Assembly (NCBI GenBank): GCA_044226785.1
Contig: JBGAGK010000005.1
Location: 100,275 to 164,274 of the forward strand
Direction: 5' to 3'
Origin: TMP-86 sp039807285
GTDB taxonomy: Bacteria > Pseudomonadota > Gammaproteobacteria > Steroidobacterales > Steroidobacteraceae
Length of the DNA: 64,000 nt
The stretch's first letter is position 1. Each line of letters opens with the position of its first letter. Made by a program: the position numbers and the translations under genes. Positions 35,587 to 44,731 of this stretch are shown here, piece by piece. The notes beneath the pieces were generated by a model. That model did no database searches. It was not told the origin of the DNA and worked only from the letters and a program-made list of their open reading frames with translations.

Positions 35587-36882
35587 CTAGCCGGCAAACG
35601 GATCCTTGCGGATGATGGTCTGATCCCGCTCAGGGCCGGTGGAGATGATGTCCACGGGAACCCCGACCAGGGTCTGCAAGCGATCGAGGTAGGTCCGCGC
35701 TGCGACCGGGAGCTGCTCGTAGTGCACCAGACCCACCGTGCTCTGCGACCAGCCCGGCAGCTCCTCGTACACCGGCCGGCACTGCGCCAGCTGCTCGGGC
35801 AGGAGCGGTGGCACATCGATCCGGCGTCCATCGAGCTCGTAGCCGATGCACACCCGCACCTTCGAAAGACCATCGAGCACATCCAGCTTGGTCACGCACA
35901 GCGAGGAACAACTGCTGTGGATCACCGCCCGCCTCAGCGCGACCGCATCGAACCAGCCACAGCGCCGCCTGCGTCCCGTGACCGAGCCGAACTCCTGACC
36001 GACCCGTGACAGATGCTCGCCATCGGCATCGAACAGTTCGGTGGGGAACGGCCCGGCCCCGACCCGAGTGGCATACGCCTTGACGATGCCCACGACCTCG
36101 TGCAGGCAGCGCGGGCCAAGACCCGTGCCTGCCGCCGCACCGCCGGCAGTCGTGTTGGAGGACGTCACGAAAGGATAAGTCCCCAGATCGACATCCAGCA
36201 TCGCACCCTGGGCGCCTTCGAACATGATGCTGCACCCTGCCCGCTGCAGTTCATCGAGGATGCCGGTGACATCGGCGACCAGCGGCCTGAACCGCTCGCC
36301 GTTGGCCAGCAACGAATCCAGCGTCGCACCGAAGTCCACCGTCCCGGCGCCGAGAAATCGCTCCAGCATGAAGTTGTGGTAGTCGAGCACGGAGCGCAAC
36401 TTCTCAGCCAGCTGCGCCGGCTGGAACAGGTCGGCCACGCGCAATGCTCTGCGCGCGACCTTGTCCTCGTAGGCCGGCCCGATGCCACGGCCCGTCGTCC
36501 CGATGGCATGAGTGCCCTGCGCCGCTTCCCGGGCCTTGTCCAGCGCCACATGCGAAGGCAGGATCAGCGGGCAGGCGGGACTGGCGCGCAGACGCTCGAA
36601 CACCGGCACGCCCCGGGCTATCAGCGTGTCGGCCTCGCGGAAGAAGGCCTCGAGCGACAACACCACACCGTTTCCGATCAGGCATTTCACGTGCGAGTGC
36701 AGGATGCCGGAGGGAATGAGCGAAAGGATGGTCTTCTGGCCACCGATCACCAGGGTATGCCCGGCATTGTGCCCGCCCTGGAAGCGCACCACGGCATGCA
36801 CGCGCCCCGTGAGCAGGTCGACCACCTTGCCCTTGCCCTCATCACCCCACTGCAGGCCGATGACGACCACGTTCCTAGCCAC
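35587..36882 (-). CDS. purA: Adenylosuccinate synthetase
   Basis: Joins IMP and aspartate with GTP in AMP synthesis. 431 aa, GTG start. Motifs: QWGDEGKGK P-loop, GGHNAGHT, TTGRGIGPAYEDK, EGAQGAMLDVDLGTYPFVTSSNT, KLDVLDG. 3' end is convergent with gfa, 4 bp apart. Its 5' end overlaps the yjeT-like gene by 8 bp. Confidence 0.98.
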   Translation of the reverse strand: MARNVVVIGLQWGDEGKGKVVDLLTGRVHAVVRFQGGHNAGHTLVIGGQKTILSLIPSGILHSHVKCLIGNGVVLSLEAFFREADTLIARGVPVFERLRASPACPLILPSHVALDKAREAAQGTHAIGTTGRGIGPAYEDKVARRALRVADLFQPAQLAEKLRSVLDYHNFMLERFLGAGTVDFGATLDSLLANGERFRPLVADVTGILDELQRAGCSIMFEGAQGAMLDVDLGTYPFVTSSNTTAGGAAAGTGLGPRCLHEVVGIVKAYATRVGAGPFPTELFDADGEHLSRVGQEFGSVTGRRRRCGWFDAVALRRAVIHSSCSSLCVTKLDVLDGLSKVRVCIGYELDGRRIDVPPLLPEQLAQCRPVYEELPGWSQSTVGLVHYEQLPVAARTYLDRLQTLVGVPVDIISTGPERDQTIIRKDPFAG

Positions 36883-37102
36883 TGCGCACCACCCACAGCA
36901 GCGCCACGCCGAGCGCCATGCTCACGAGTCCGCCCCAGCGCATCTGGTGGGTGGACATCTGGGACATGCGCAGCATCAACCGCTGTGCCGCCGCCGGATT
37001 GATGAAGGGCAGCAGGCCTTCGATGACCAGATACAGGGCAAACGCACCACAAACGTAGCGCGCAAGCTCCTCCCAGCTGACCTGCGAGAAAAGGTTGGGC
37101 AT
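36875..37102 (-). CDS. YjeT-like DUF2065 membrane protein
   Basis: 75 aa small membrane protein with two hydrophobic helices (ARYVCGAFALYLVIEGLLPFI and GGLVSMALGVALLWVV). DUF2065 proteins lie between hflC and purA across gammaproteobacteria, as here. Starts 4 bp after the hflC stop and overlaps purA by 8 bp. Function unknown; regulation of the HflKC/FtsH complex is a guess from position only. Confidence 0.85.
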   Translation of the reverse strand: MPNLFSQVSWEELARYVCGAFALYLVIEGLLPFINPAAAQRLMLRMSQMSTHQMRWGGLVSMALGVALLWVVRSG

Positions 37103-37106
37103 TGCT

Positions 37107-37982
37107 TCAGCGCGCAGCTTCGCCCTTGCCCATGTACTTGAAGTAGGCACTGTCAGGCGATATGACGAGCACATCGCCCTCCTTGCCGATGGACTGACGA
37201 TACGACTGCATGCTGCGATAGAAGCTGTAGAAATCAGCATCCTTCGAATATGACTTGCCATACACGGCACTCGCCGCCGCGTCGCCGGCACCGCGGGTCT
37301 CGTTGGCCTGCCGGTTGGCGTTGGCGAGGATCTCGGTGCGTTCCTTGTTGGCCTCCGCGCGAATCTTGTCGGAGGATTCCACGCCTTCGGCACGGAGCTT
37401 GGCCGCCTGTGCACGGAAGCTGGCACGCATGCGCTCGTAGACCGAATCGCGCACCTGCTGCGGCAGGTCGATCTTCGTGATGCGCACATCCACCAGTTCC
37501 ACGCCCAGCTGCCCGGCCGCCGGCCGCGCATTCGACATCATGGCGTCGGTGAAATCCGCACGATCAGCAGTGACCACCTGCTGCAGCGTGCGTTGCGTGA
37601 CCACGCCCTTGATGCTGTTCTTGACGATCTCGCTCAGCCGGGCGTTCGCGATGTCCTCCATGCCGCCGGCCGCCTCGTAGAACTGGCGCAGATTGCTGAT
37701 CTTCCATTTTACGTAGAAATCGACGATCAGCTGCTCCTGTTCGCTGGTCAGGAATCGCTCACCCGGATACACCTGTGTGATGATGCGCTTGTCGAACCGG
37801 GTGACCTGCTCGAGCAACGGGATGCGGAAATGCAGGCCTGGTTCATACTGCGAATCGACGATCTTTCCGCCGACGGTCTTGATGGCCAGCTGGCCCTCGC
37901 CGACTGTGAAGGTGCTGAACCGCACCAGCAGGATGAGCACCACCACGGCGATCAGGATCGCGAGCATGCGGTTTTGCATCAT
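37107..37982 (-). CDS. hflC: HflC, FtsH protease modulator
   Basis: Membrane SPFH/prohibitin protein that with HflK forms a cage around FtsH. 291 aa. N-terminal anchor MLAILIAVVVLILLVRFS, then SPFH domain (VGEGQLAIKTVGGKIV, EPGLHFRIPLLEQVTRFDKRI) and a charged helical C-terminus (RASFRAQAAKLRAEG). Start ATGA overlaps the hflK stop. Confidence 0.96.
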   Translation of the reverse strand: MMQNRMLAILIAVVVLILLVRFSTFTVGEGQLAIKTVGGKIVDSQYEPGLHFRIPLLEQVTRFDKRIITQVYPGERFLTSEQEQLIVDFYVKWKISNLRQFYEAAGGMEDIANARLSEIVKNSIKGVVTQRTLQQVVTADRADFTDAMMSNARPAAGQLGVELVDVRITKIDLPQQVRDSVYERMRASFRAQAAKLRAEGVESSDKIRAEANKERTEILANANRQANETRGAGDAAASAVYGKSYSKDADFYSFYRSMQSYRQSIGKEGDVLVISPDSAYFKYMGKGEAAR

Positions 37983-39118
37983 CGCGTCCCCCGGCTGCGC
38001 ACATCGTCCGTCGCCGAACCATCCGCTGACTGCTGGGGCGTGCCCGCCGGCTCGACCGGCAGAGCCTGTCCGGTGCCCGAGGGCGCTGTTTCCTGCAGGA
38101 TCCTGTCGAGCGGCAGGTACAGGATGTTGTTGTTGCCCTTGGTGTCCACGAATACCTTGCGGGCGTGGCGGTATACGCTTTCCATGGTGTCGATGTACAT
38201 GCGCTCGCGGGTCACCTTCGGCGCCTTCTGGTACTGGGCCAGCACCTGGTCGAAGCGCGAAGTTTCACCCTGGGACTGGGCCTGAACCTGCAGACGGTAG
38301 GCTTCGGCATCCTGGATCTCGCGGGCGGCTGCGCCCCGGGCCCGAGGCAGAACGTCGTTGCGGTAGGTCTCCGCCTCCTGCGCGAACCGCTGCCGGTCCT
38401 TGTCAGCCTTGATGGCATCGCGTTGGGCGTCCTGCACGGCATCCGGCACGTTCACGTCGGTCAGGTTCACCGACAGGATGCGGATCCCGGTATCATAGGA
38501 GTCGAGCGTGCGTTGCAGGATGGCGCGGGCGCGGTCGGTGATGTTCGGGTCCCGCGCAAGGGCCATGTCCAGCGATGACTGTCCCACCGCCTCGCGGATC
38601 GCACTTTCGCAGACGAGTTGCAGGGTCTCGTCCATCCGTTTGACGCGGAACAGGAACTTGATCGGATCGGGCTGGGTGTACTGGACGGCTGATTTCACTT
38701 CGACCAGGTTGGTGTCGGCAGTCAGCATGCTCGAATCATCGGTGACGCTGAACTGACGGGAGACGTTGACGATGTACTTGCGCTCGATCGGCCATGGCAG
38801 GTGCCAGTTGTAACCCGGGCCCGTGGTTTCCACGTATTTGCCGAACCGAAGGATCACCGCCTTTTCCTGGGCATCGACGCTGTAGATGCCCGACCCCAGC
38901 CAGGCCACCAGCAGGAAGATGAGCCCGCCCGTGCCCACGCTGAACCCCGGTGTCTTCTGCGGGCCGCTCCCGCCGCCGCTTCCATTGCCGCCTCGACGGC
39001 CGAAAATCGCCGCCAGACGCTTCTGGAAGTTGCGCACCACCTCATCGAGATCGCTTTCGCGCGGCTGCTGGCGATTCCAGGGATTTCGCTTGTCGCCGCC
39101 GGGTTCGTTCCAGGCCAT
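37979..39118 (-). CDS. hflK: HflK, FtsH protease modulator
   Basis: Partner of HflC. 379 aa: Gly-rich cytosolic head with GGNGSGGGSGPQ, one membrane anchor (about 55-75), SPFH domain with KAVILRFGKYVETTGPGYNWHLPWPIE, then the coiled region. It ends in an Asp/Thr/Pro-rich tail. Start is 73 bp from the hflX stop, with no evident terminator between. Confidence 0.96.
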   Translation of the reverse strand: MAWNEPGGDKRNPWNRQQPRESDLDEVVRNFQKRLAAIFGRRGGNGSGGGSGPQKTPGFSVGTGGLIFLLVAWLGSGIYSVDAQEKAVILRFGKYVETTGPGYNWHLPWPIERKYIVNVSRQFSVTDDSSMLTADTNLVEVKSAVQYTQPDPIKFLFRVKRMDETLQLVCESAIREAVGQSSLDMALARDPNITDRARAILQRTLDSYDTGIRILSVNLTDVNVPDAVQDAQRDAIKADKDRQRFAQEAETYRNDVLPRARGAAAREIQDAEAYRLQVQAQSQGETSRFDQVLAQYQKAPKVTRERMYIDTMESVYRHARKVFVDTKGNNNILYLPLDRILQETAPSGTGQALPVEPAGTPQQSADGSATDDVRSRGTR

Positions 39119-39191
39119 GGTCGTGAAGATTACCGTTGTTGAGCGCAGGGACCGGCGATTCTAGCAGCCGATGGCGCTGTACGGCAGGCTT

Positions 39192-40484
39192 TCAGGCCAC
39201 ACGTCGCACCGCCCCGCGCACGAGCTTCACGCCCGGACGGCCCAGGATCCGGTCGAACTCGTCCTGCTCGAGCTCAACCTCGAGCACCCAGCTGCCATCC
39301 TTGCGGATACGTTCCGAACGTACTGCGTGACGCTCGTACAGGGCCGAACGCAGGGCGCCGGCCTGCAACTCCAGATGGAGGCTGCGGCGAAGACGCTGGG
39401 GACGCACGCAATCGGCCATCGCTGCCTTGAGTTCGCCGATGCCTGATCCCGTTGCAGCCGATACCCAGGCCTGGACTGCAAGGCCATCCGGGCCACGCTC
39501 GATGCGTGCCGGTACATCCGCCAGATCGATCTTGTTGTACACCGTGAGCTCGCGCACCTCTCCCGCACCGATGCCGCGAAGGACATCACGTACCTGCTGG
39601 ATGCGCTCATCGCGCCGCGGATCCTGCGCATCAACCACGTGCAACAGCAGGTCCGCATCGCGCGCCTCCTGCAGCGTGGAGTTGAAGGCGGCGATCAGCT
39701 CATGAGGCAATTCCCTCACGAAGCCCACGGTATCTGCCAGCACCACTTCACCCACCTGGGGCAGTTCGACCCGGCGGACCGTCGGGTCCAGCGTCGCGAA
39801 CAACTGATCGGCCACGTACGTCGTGGCGCCCGTGAGTGCGTTGAAGAGCGTGGATTTGCCGGCATTGGTGTAACCCACCAGCGCCACGGTGGGAATCGGC
39901 ACCTCGCGTCGCACATGCCGGCCGGTTTCACGCTGGCGATGCAATTTGTCGAGCCGCTTTTCCAGCGTACGGATGCGCTTGCCGATCAGGCGCCGGTCGG
40001 TCTCGAGCTGGGTCTCGCCCGGGCCGCGCAGACCGATGCCGCCCTTCTGCCGCTCCAGGTGGGTCCAGCCCCGTACCAGTCGTGTGGACAGATGCCGCAG
40101 TTGTGCCAGTTCCACCTGAAGCTTGCCCTCGAAACTTCGGGCACGTTGCGCAAAAATGTCGAGAATCAGCCCGTTACGATCCAATACTCGACGATCCGTA
40201 AGCATTTCGAGATTGCGTTCCTGGCTGGGACTGAGCGCATGGTCCACCAGGATGACCTCGGCGCCGTGGGCCTTGGCAGCCTCACGCACCTCCTCGGCCT
40301 TTCCGGAGCCGATGAAAAAGCGCGGATCGGGGGAGGCCCGCGCACCCGTGAGGAAAATCGCGGGCTGGGTGCCGGCAGAGCGGGCCAGAGCATCGAACTC
40401 GGCCACATCTTCGGCCTGCACGGGCGCGCCCAGCCCTATGCGCACCAGAACCGCCCGTTCACCCGAACGGGGACGTTCAATCAA
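39192..40484 (-). CDS. hflX: HflX, ribosome-associated GTPase
   Basis: 430 aa, TTG start at 40484 giving MIERPRSGERAVLV. N-terminal HflX domain with GSGKAEEV, LIDIF-like and ERQKGGIGLRGPGETQLETDRR; G domain with GYTNAGKSTLFNAL, DTVGFVRELPH and NKID. HflX splits stalled 70S ribosomes under stress. 29 bp downstream of hfq. Confidence 0.96.
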   Translation of the reverse strand: MIERPRSGERAVLVRIGLGAPVQAEDVAEFDALARSAGTQPAIFLTGARASPDPRFFIGSGKAEEVREAAKAHGAEVILVDHALSPSQERNLEMLTDRRVLDRNGLILDIFAQRARSFEGKLQVELAQLRHLSTRLVRGWTHLERQKGGIGLRGPGETQLETDRRLIGKRIRTLEKRLDKLHRQRETGRHVRREVPIPTVALVGYTNAGKSTLFNALTGATTYVADQLFATLDPTVRRVELPQVGEVVLADTVGFVRELPHELIAAFNSTLQEARDADLLLHVVDAQDPRRDERIQQVRDVLRGIGAGEVRELTVYNKIDLADVPARIERGPDGLAVQAWVSAATGSGIGELKAAMADCVRPQRLRRSLHLELQAGALRSALYERHAVRSERIRKDGSWVLEVELEQDEFDRILGRPGVKLVRGAVRRVA

Positions 40485-40513
40485 CCCGGCATCCCGGTGA
40501 ATTCGAGCTCGTC

Positions 40514-40771
40514 CTATTCAACGACCGCAGCGTCCGTCACTTCACCGTCCTCGCCCGTCGGCAGGCGGACGTTGCGCGCCGGTACCACGGTGGAAATCGC
40601 GTGCTTGTACACCATCTGGCTGACGCTGTTGCGAAGAAGGACGACGAACTGGTCAAAAGAATCGATCTGACCCTGCAGTTTGATGCCGTTGACCAGGTAG
40701 ATGGACACGGGGACACGCTCCTTGCGAAGCGCATTCAGAAACGGATCCTGCAGAGATTGGCCGCGGGCCAT
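40514..40771 (-). CDS. hfq: Hfq, RNA chaperone
   Basis: Hexameric Sm-like protein matching small RNAs with mRNAs. 85 aa: GQSLQDPFLNALRKERVPVSIYLVNG, GQIDSFDQFVVLLRN and the KHAIST Sm2 motif are all standard; the C-terminal tail is short and acidic. AAGGAG ribosome site 8 bases before the ATG. Upstream neighbour miaA is separated from it by a urea transporter on the opposite strand. Confidence 0.98.
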   Translation of the reverse strand: MARGQSLQDPFLNALRKERVPVSIYLVNGIKLQGQIDSFDQFVVLLRNSVSQMVYKHAISTVVPARNVRLPTGEDGEVTDAAVVE

Positions 40772-40849
40772 GTCGGTAACTCCTTATTGTTTGGTCACAT
40801 GCACGACGGACGCGATGCTTCCGTGCGCCGCCAGTCCTCGGCTGCAGGA

Positions 40850-40877
40850 AATATGGGGACCCACAGCCGCGATTCAA
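40850..40877 (-). promoter_or_regulatory. Possible promoter of the hfq operon
   Basis: On the minus strand TTGAAT (40872-40877) and CATATT (40850-40855) are spaced by 16 bp, about 80 bp before hfq. Each hexamer matches consensus at four positions. Needed because miaA no longer directly precedes hfq. Confidence 0.35.
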
Positions 40878-41021
40878 GATGCTAGCACAGCGAGGCAGCA
40901 GCGCGACACCGCGCAGTCGCCGAAGGGTCGCCCCAGGCTGACGAGCGGTGTCAGGGAACATGAGAGTCCCTCTTGCGCAGCCTGCATGCGAGAATGCCGC
41001 ATCGACTGCTGAGGCTGGCCC

Positions 41022-42011
41022 ATGTCCATCAAACTGTCGCGTTCCGGTCTCCTCGTTGCCGAAGATCTGCCGCTGCGGGCGCTCCTGGAATTTCCGGATA
41101 CGCTCCTGCGGGGCGTCGGACAGGTGATGCTTCAGGACAATGCCTATGCAGGGCTTCTGTTCCTGATCGGCATATTTTTCAATTCGGTCCTGTTTGGTTT
41201 TGCGGTGGCGCTCGGCGCAACGGTCAGCACCGCGACAGCCATCCTGCTGGGTGCCGACAAGGCGCTGGTCCGGGCCGGCATGTACGGGTTCAATGGCGCG
41301 CTCGTTGCTGTGGCCCTGCTGTATTTCCTTCGGCCCGATGCGCTGACCTGGGTCTGCGTGATCTTCGCCAGCGGCACTTCGAGCATCGTCATGGCGGCCC
41401 TGCAAACCTTGCTGAAGACCTGGAAAATCCCGGCACTGACGGCCCCATTCGTCTTCACCTCACTGTGCTTCTTCCTGGCAATCGCCCGGTTTGGCCGGCT
41501 GCATTCCACTCATCTGCTGCCCACGGCCGGACTGCCCTCCTCGGCAACCGTCGAGGGAGTGGTCGATGCATCGACGCTCATGCAAGGCCTGTTCAACGGC
41601 GTCGCCCAGGTCTTCTTCCAGGGGAGCGTGCTGACCGGCGTGATCTTCGTGGCTGGCCTTGCCATCAGTTCGCGCGTGGCCTGTGCAACGGCGCTGGCCG
41701 GTTCGCTGGCCGGACTCCTGGTCGCCTGGGGGATGGGCGCTGCGGAGACGGCAATCCGATCCGGCGCTTTCGGATTCAACAGTGTGCTGACGGCAATCGC
41801 CCTTGGGAGCGTTTTTCTTGCACCCACCATCGGCTCGCTGGCCTATGGTGCAATCGCCGTCGTGACGACCTCATTCGTCTACGCCGCGATATCCGCTGCC
41901 CTCGAACCGCTAGGCATGCCGGCGCTGACCCTGCCTTTCGTGCTGGTGGTGTGGTCTTTCATGCTGGCAGCCCCCGGATTTTTCCGCACACCGCTCAGAG
42001 CATCGGCTTGA
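41022..42011 (+). CDS. Urea transporter (UT family)
   Basis: 329 aa integral membrane protein with about ten helices. The UT fold's two homologous halves are visible: LLFLIGIFFNSVLFG...GMYGFNGALVAVAL and GVIFVAGLAISSRV...GAFGFNSVLTAIALGSVF. FNGAL/FNSVL is the channel-lining urea signature. N-terminal cytosolic segment of about 40 residues. It moves urea passively across the inner membrane. No urease, amidase or ammonium genes are adjacent. It lies on the strand opposite to its hfq and miaA neighbours; its last 17 bp overlap the miaA 3' end. Confidence 0.9.
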   Translation: MSIKLSRSGLLVAEDLPLRALLEFPDTLLRGVGQVMLQDNAYAGLLFLIGIFFNSVLFGFAVALGATVSTATAILLGADKALVRAGMYGFNGALVAVALLYFLRPDALTWVCVIFASGTSSIVMAALQTLLKTWKIPALTAPFVFTSLCFFLAIARFGRLHSTHLLPTAGLPSSATVEGVVDASTLMQGLFNGVAQVFFQGSVLTGVIFVAGLAISSRVACATALAGSLAGLLVAWGMGAAETAIRSGAFGFNSVLTAIALGSVFLAPTIGSLAYGAIAVVTTSFVYAAISAALEPLGMPALTLPFVLVVWSFMLAAPGFFRTPLRASA

Positions 42012-42915
42012 TCGCCGACATGAGGGAGACCAGTCCGGACTGAACCGGGTCGACCCACCGGGCCTGCCCTCGTCTGCGCAACCACGTCCATTGCCGCTTG
42101 GCCAGTTGGCGCGTTGCGGTGACACCCCGCCGGATCGCCTCTTCCAGTCCGAATTCACCATCCAGGTGCTGCCAGAGCTGGCGATACCCGACGCAACGCA
42201 TTGAAGGGTGATCGAGCGACAGGTCCCCGCGCGCGCGCAGGGCGGCCACCTCTGCGACAAAGCCCCGCGCCATCATGCGGTTGAACCGCACCTCGACCCG
42301 TTCGCGCAGCGCCGCCCGTTCCATCGGGGCCAGCACGAATTCCTGCCACTGCACATCTGCCAGCGGCATGCGACGTACCTGCTGCAGCTCGCTGATCGGC
42401 CGCCCCGTGAGATGGAACACCTCCAGGGCACGCTGGATCCTCTGGGGGTCACCGGGCCGGATGCGACGGGCAGCCTGCTCATCCACGCGCTCGAGCTCTG
42501 CATGCATGGCCGGCCATCCAAGTCGCGCGGCGCGCGCCTCGATGTCCGCCCTGATCGCCGCATCGCGACCGGGAAGATCGGATATGCCGTGGGTCAGGGC
42601 ATGGAAATACATCATGGTGCCGCCCACCAGCAGCGGCACGCGACCGCGCGTCCACACTGCCTGCATGGCCTGCTGTGCATCGCGCAGGAACTCCCCGGCC
42701 GAATAGCTCAGCGCCGGATCAAGGATATCGATGAGGTGGTGCGGCACACGGGCCCGTTCCTCGAGCGAGGGCTTTGCGGTGCCGATGTCCATCCCCCGAT
42801 ACACCAGCGCGCTGTCCACGCTGATGATCTCCAGTGGAAATTCCTGCGCCAGCTGCAGCGCCAGATCCGACTTGCCCGCACCCGTGGGTCCCATCAGCAG
42901 GATCGCGCGATGCAT
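41995..42915 (-). CDS. miaA: MiaA, tRNA dimethylallyltransferase
   Basis: Transfers a dimethylallyl group to A37 of tRNAs reading UNN codons. 306 aa from ATG 42915 (MHRAILLMGPTGAGKSDLAL). It has DSALVYRGMDIGTAKPS, HHLIDILDP, VGGTMMYF and RRGVTATRQLAKRQWTWLRR. Start overlaps the mutL stop (TGATG). Confidence 0.97.
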   Translation of the reverse strand: MHRAILLMGPTGAGKSDLALQLAQEFPLEIISVDSALVYRGMDIGTAKPSLEERARVPHHLIDILDPALSYSAGEFLRDAQQAMQAVWTRGRVPLLVGGTMMYFHALTHGISDLPGRDAAIRADIEARAARLGWPAMHAELERVDEQAARRIRPGDPQRIQRALEVFHLTGRPISELQQVRRMPLADVQWQEFVLAPMERAALRERVEVRFNRMMARGFVAEVAALRARGDLSLDHPSMRCVGYRQLWQHLDGEFGLEEAIRRGVTATRQLAKRQWTWLRRRGQARWVDPVQSGLVSLMSAIKPML

Positions 42916-44711
42916 CAGCGCCCGCGCAGGAACAGCCGATCCAGCTCGGCCAGCGACAGGCGCAGCCAGGTGGGCCGGCCATGGTTGCACTGGTCGGCGC
43001 GCTCGGTGTGTTCCATCTCCCGCAGGAGCGCATTCATTTCCGGCAGTGCAAGCGCGCGATGCGCCCGCACCGAGGTGCGGCAGGCCGAGCTTGCCAGCAC
43101 ATGATCCAGGGCCGTCTCCACCCGCCGTGAATGCTCGTGTTCGAGCAGGTCCGACAACGTGTCCCGTACCAGCGAAGCGCAGTCCTCCTGCGCAAGGATG
43201 GCGGGAACCGCACGCAACACCAGCTCATCCGGGGCGATGCGCTGCACTTCGAAGCCCAGGGCCGCGAACTGCCCGCCATGAGCCTCGGCGCAGTCCGCCT
43301 GGGCCGGCGTGAGCTTCAGGGACTGAGGCAGGAGCAACGGCTGGCTGCGCACTTCGCCGGCCAGGAGTTTCTTCATGCGCTCGTACAGGATGCGCTCATG
43401 CGCTGCGTGCATGTCCACCAGCACCACGCCGTCCGGCACCGAAGATAGGATGTAGATGCCATGCAGCTGCCCGACCGCCAGACCCAGGGGTGGAACGTCC
43501 CCGGCACCAACCCCGGCGCGGGCCCCAGCGCTGGTCCCGACACTGGCCGGATCCGGGCTTGCGGCCTCGCGCACCGATGCATCCAGCGGCAGCGCGTCCT
43601 GCCGGTGCGTGTCGAAGGCGAACCTCCGGGGCAACGGTCCGGCCGCGGACTCCCGTGCTGAATCCGCAAAGCCCGCAGCCGCGCTCAACCAGTCGACCGG
43701 CGCGCTGCCCGGACCCTGTGTGGGCCGGGTCTGTGCCAGCGCATCCTGCACGGTGCGGAACACGAAATCGTGCACGCTGCGCGAATCGCGAAAGCGCACT
43801 TCGAGCTTCTGCGGATGCGTATTCACGTCGACCGCGCCAGGCTCCAGCGTGAGATACACCACATACGCCGGGTAGCGTCCATGGAACATCACATCCTGGT
43901 AACCCATCCGCAGGGCGTTGCCCAGCAGCCGGTCGCGCACGAACCTGCCATTGACGTACAGGTATTGCAGATCGCCCTGGGAGCGCGAGAAGGTGGGCAG
44001 TCCGAGCCAGCCGCGCAGCTTCAGGCTCTGGATGCCGTGTTCGATCGCGATCACGTGCGAGGCAAACTGCGCGCCGCAGATCTGCTCCACCCGTGACAGC
44101 ATCTGCTGCTCATCCAGCGCCCGCGGCAGCCGCCAGCTGGTCCTGCCGTTGTGGATCAGCGCAAACTCGACATCGAACCGCGACAGTGCCAGCCGCTCGA
44201 GCATCCGGGCGACATGCTGCAGTTCGGTGGCCTCCGTGCGCAGGAATTTTCGCCGGGCCGGCACGTTGAAGAACAGGTTGCGCACCTCGACACCGGTCCC
44301 CCGCGGGCCTGCTGCAGGCTCGATTCCCGCCGACCCGCCGGCGATGGCGTGCCCGTGCTCCGCCTCGGCAGTGCGTGAGACCAGCCTGAGATCCGAGACC
44401 GAGGCGATGCTCGCCAATGCCTCACCGCGAAAGCCCAGGGTAGCCACCCGTGACAAGTCCTCGACGGATGCGATCTTGCTGGTGGCATGCGCCCGCAGGG
44501 CCAGCGCAAGCTCGGCCGGCGCGATGCCCGCCCCGTCGTCACGCACACGGATCAGCCCGAGCCCACCCCTCTCCAGTTCGACCTCGATCCGCGTCGCTCC
44601 GGCATCCAGGGCATTCTCCACCAGCTCCTTGACCACCGAGGACGGACGCTCGATGACTTCGCCGGCAGCGATCTGGTTGACGAGTTCGTTGGGCAGGACG
44701 TGGATGGACAC
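42915..44711 (-). CDS. mutL: MutL, mismatch-repair ATPase/endonuclease
   Basis: 598 aa from GTG 44711 (MSIHVLPNELVNQIAAGEV). GHKL ATPase motifs: ELVENALDAGA, RDDGAGI, GFRGEALASIASVS. A variable Ala/Gly-rich linker (about 340-410) joins the C-terminal dimerisation domain, which carries DMHAAHERILYE. That motif fits the metal-binding D-x-H-A-x2-E-x4-E of endonuclease-type MutL, together with CNHGRPTW near the end. This suggests MutH-independent repair as in Pseudomonas. A TTG 24 bp upstream is an alternative start. Confidence 0.96.
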   Translation of the reverse strand: MSIHVLPNELVNQIAAGEVIERPSSVVKELVENALDAGATRIEVELERGGLGLIRVRDDGAGIAPAELALALRAHATSKIASVEDLSRVATLGFRGEALASIASVSDLRLVSRTAEAEHGHAIAGGSAGIEPAAGPRGTGVEVRNLFFNVPARRKFLRTEATELQHVARMLERLALSRFDVEFALIHNGRTSWRLPRALDEQQMLSRVEQICGAQFASHVIAIEHGIQSLKLRGWLGLPTFSRSQGDLQYLYVNGRFVRDRLLGNALRMGYQDVMFHGRYPAYVVYLTLEPGAVDVNTHPQKLEVRFRDSRSVHDFVFRTVQDALAQTRPTQGPGSAPVDWLSAAAGFADSARESAAGPLPRRFAFDTHRQDALPLDASVREAASPDPASVGTSAGARAGVGAGDVPPLGLAVGQLHGIYILSSVPDGVVLVDMHAAHERILYERMKKLLAGEVRSQPLLLPQSLKLTPAQADCAEAHGGQFAALGFEVQRIAPDELVLRAVPAILAQEDCASLVRDTLSDLLEHEHSRRVETALDHVLASSACRTSVRAHRALALPEMNALLREMEHTERADQCNHGRPTWLRLSLAELDRLFLRGR

Positions 44712-44731
44712 GCCTGCAAGAATACTGAAGA

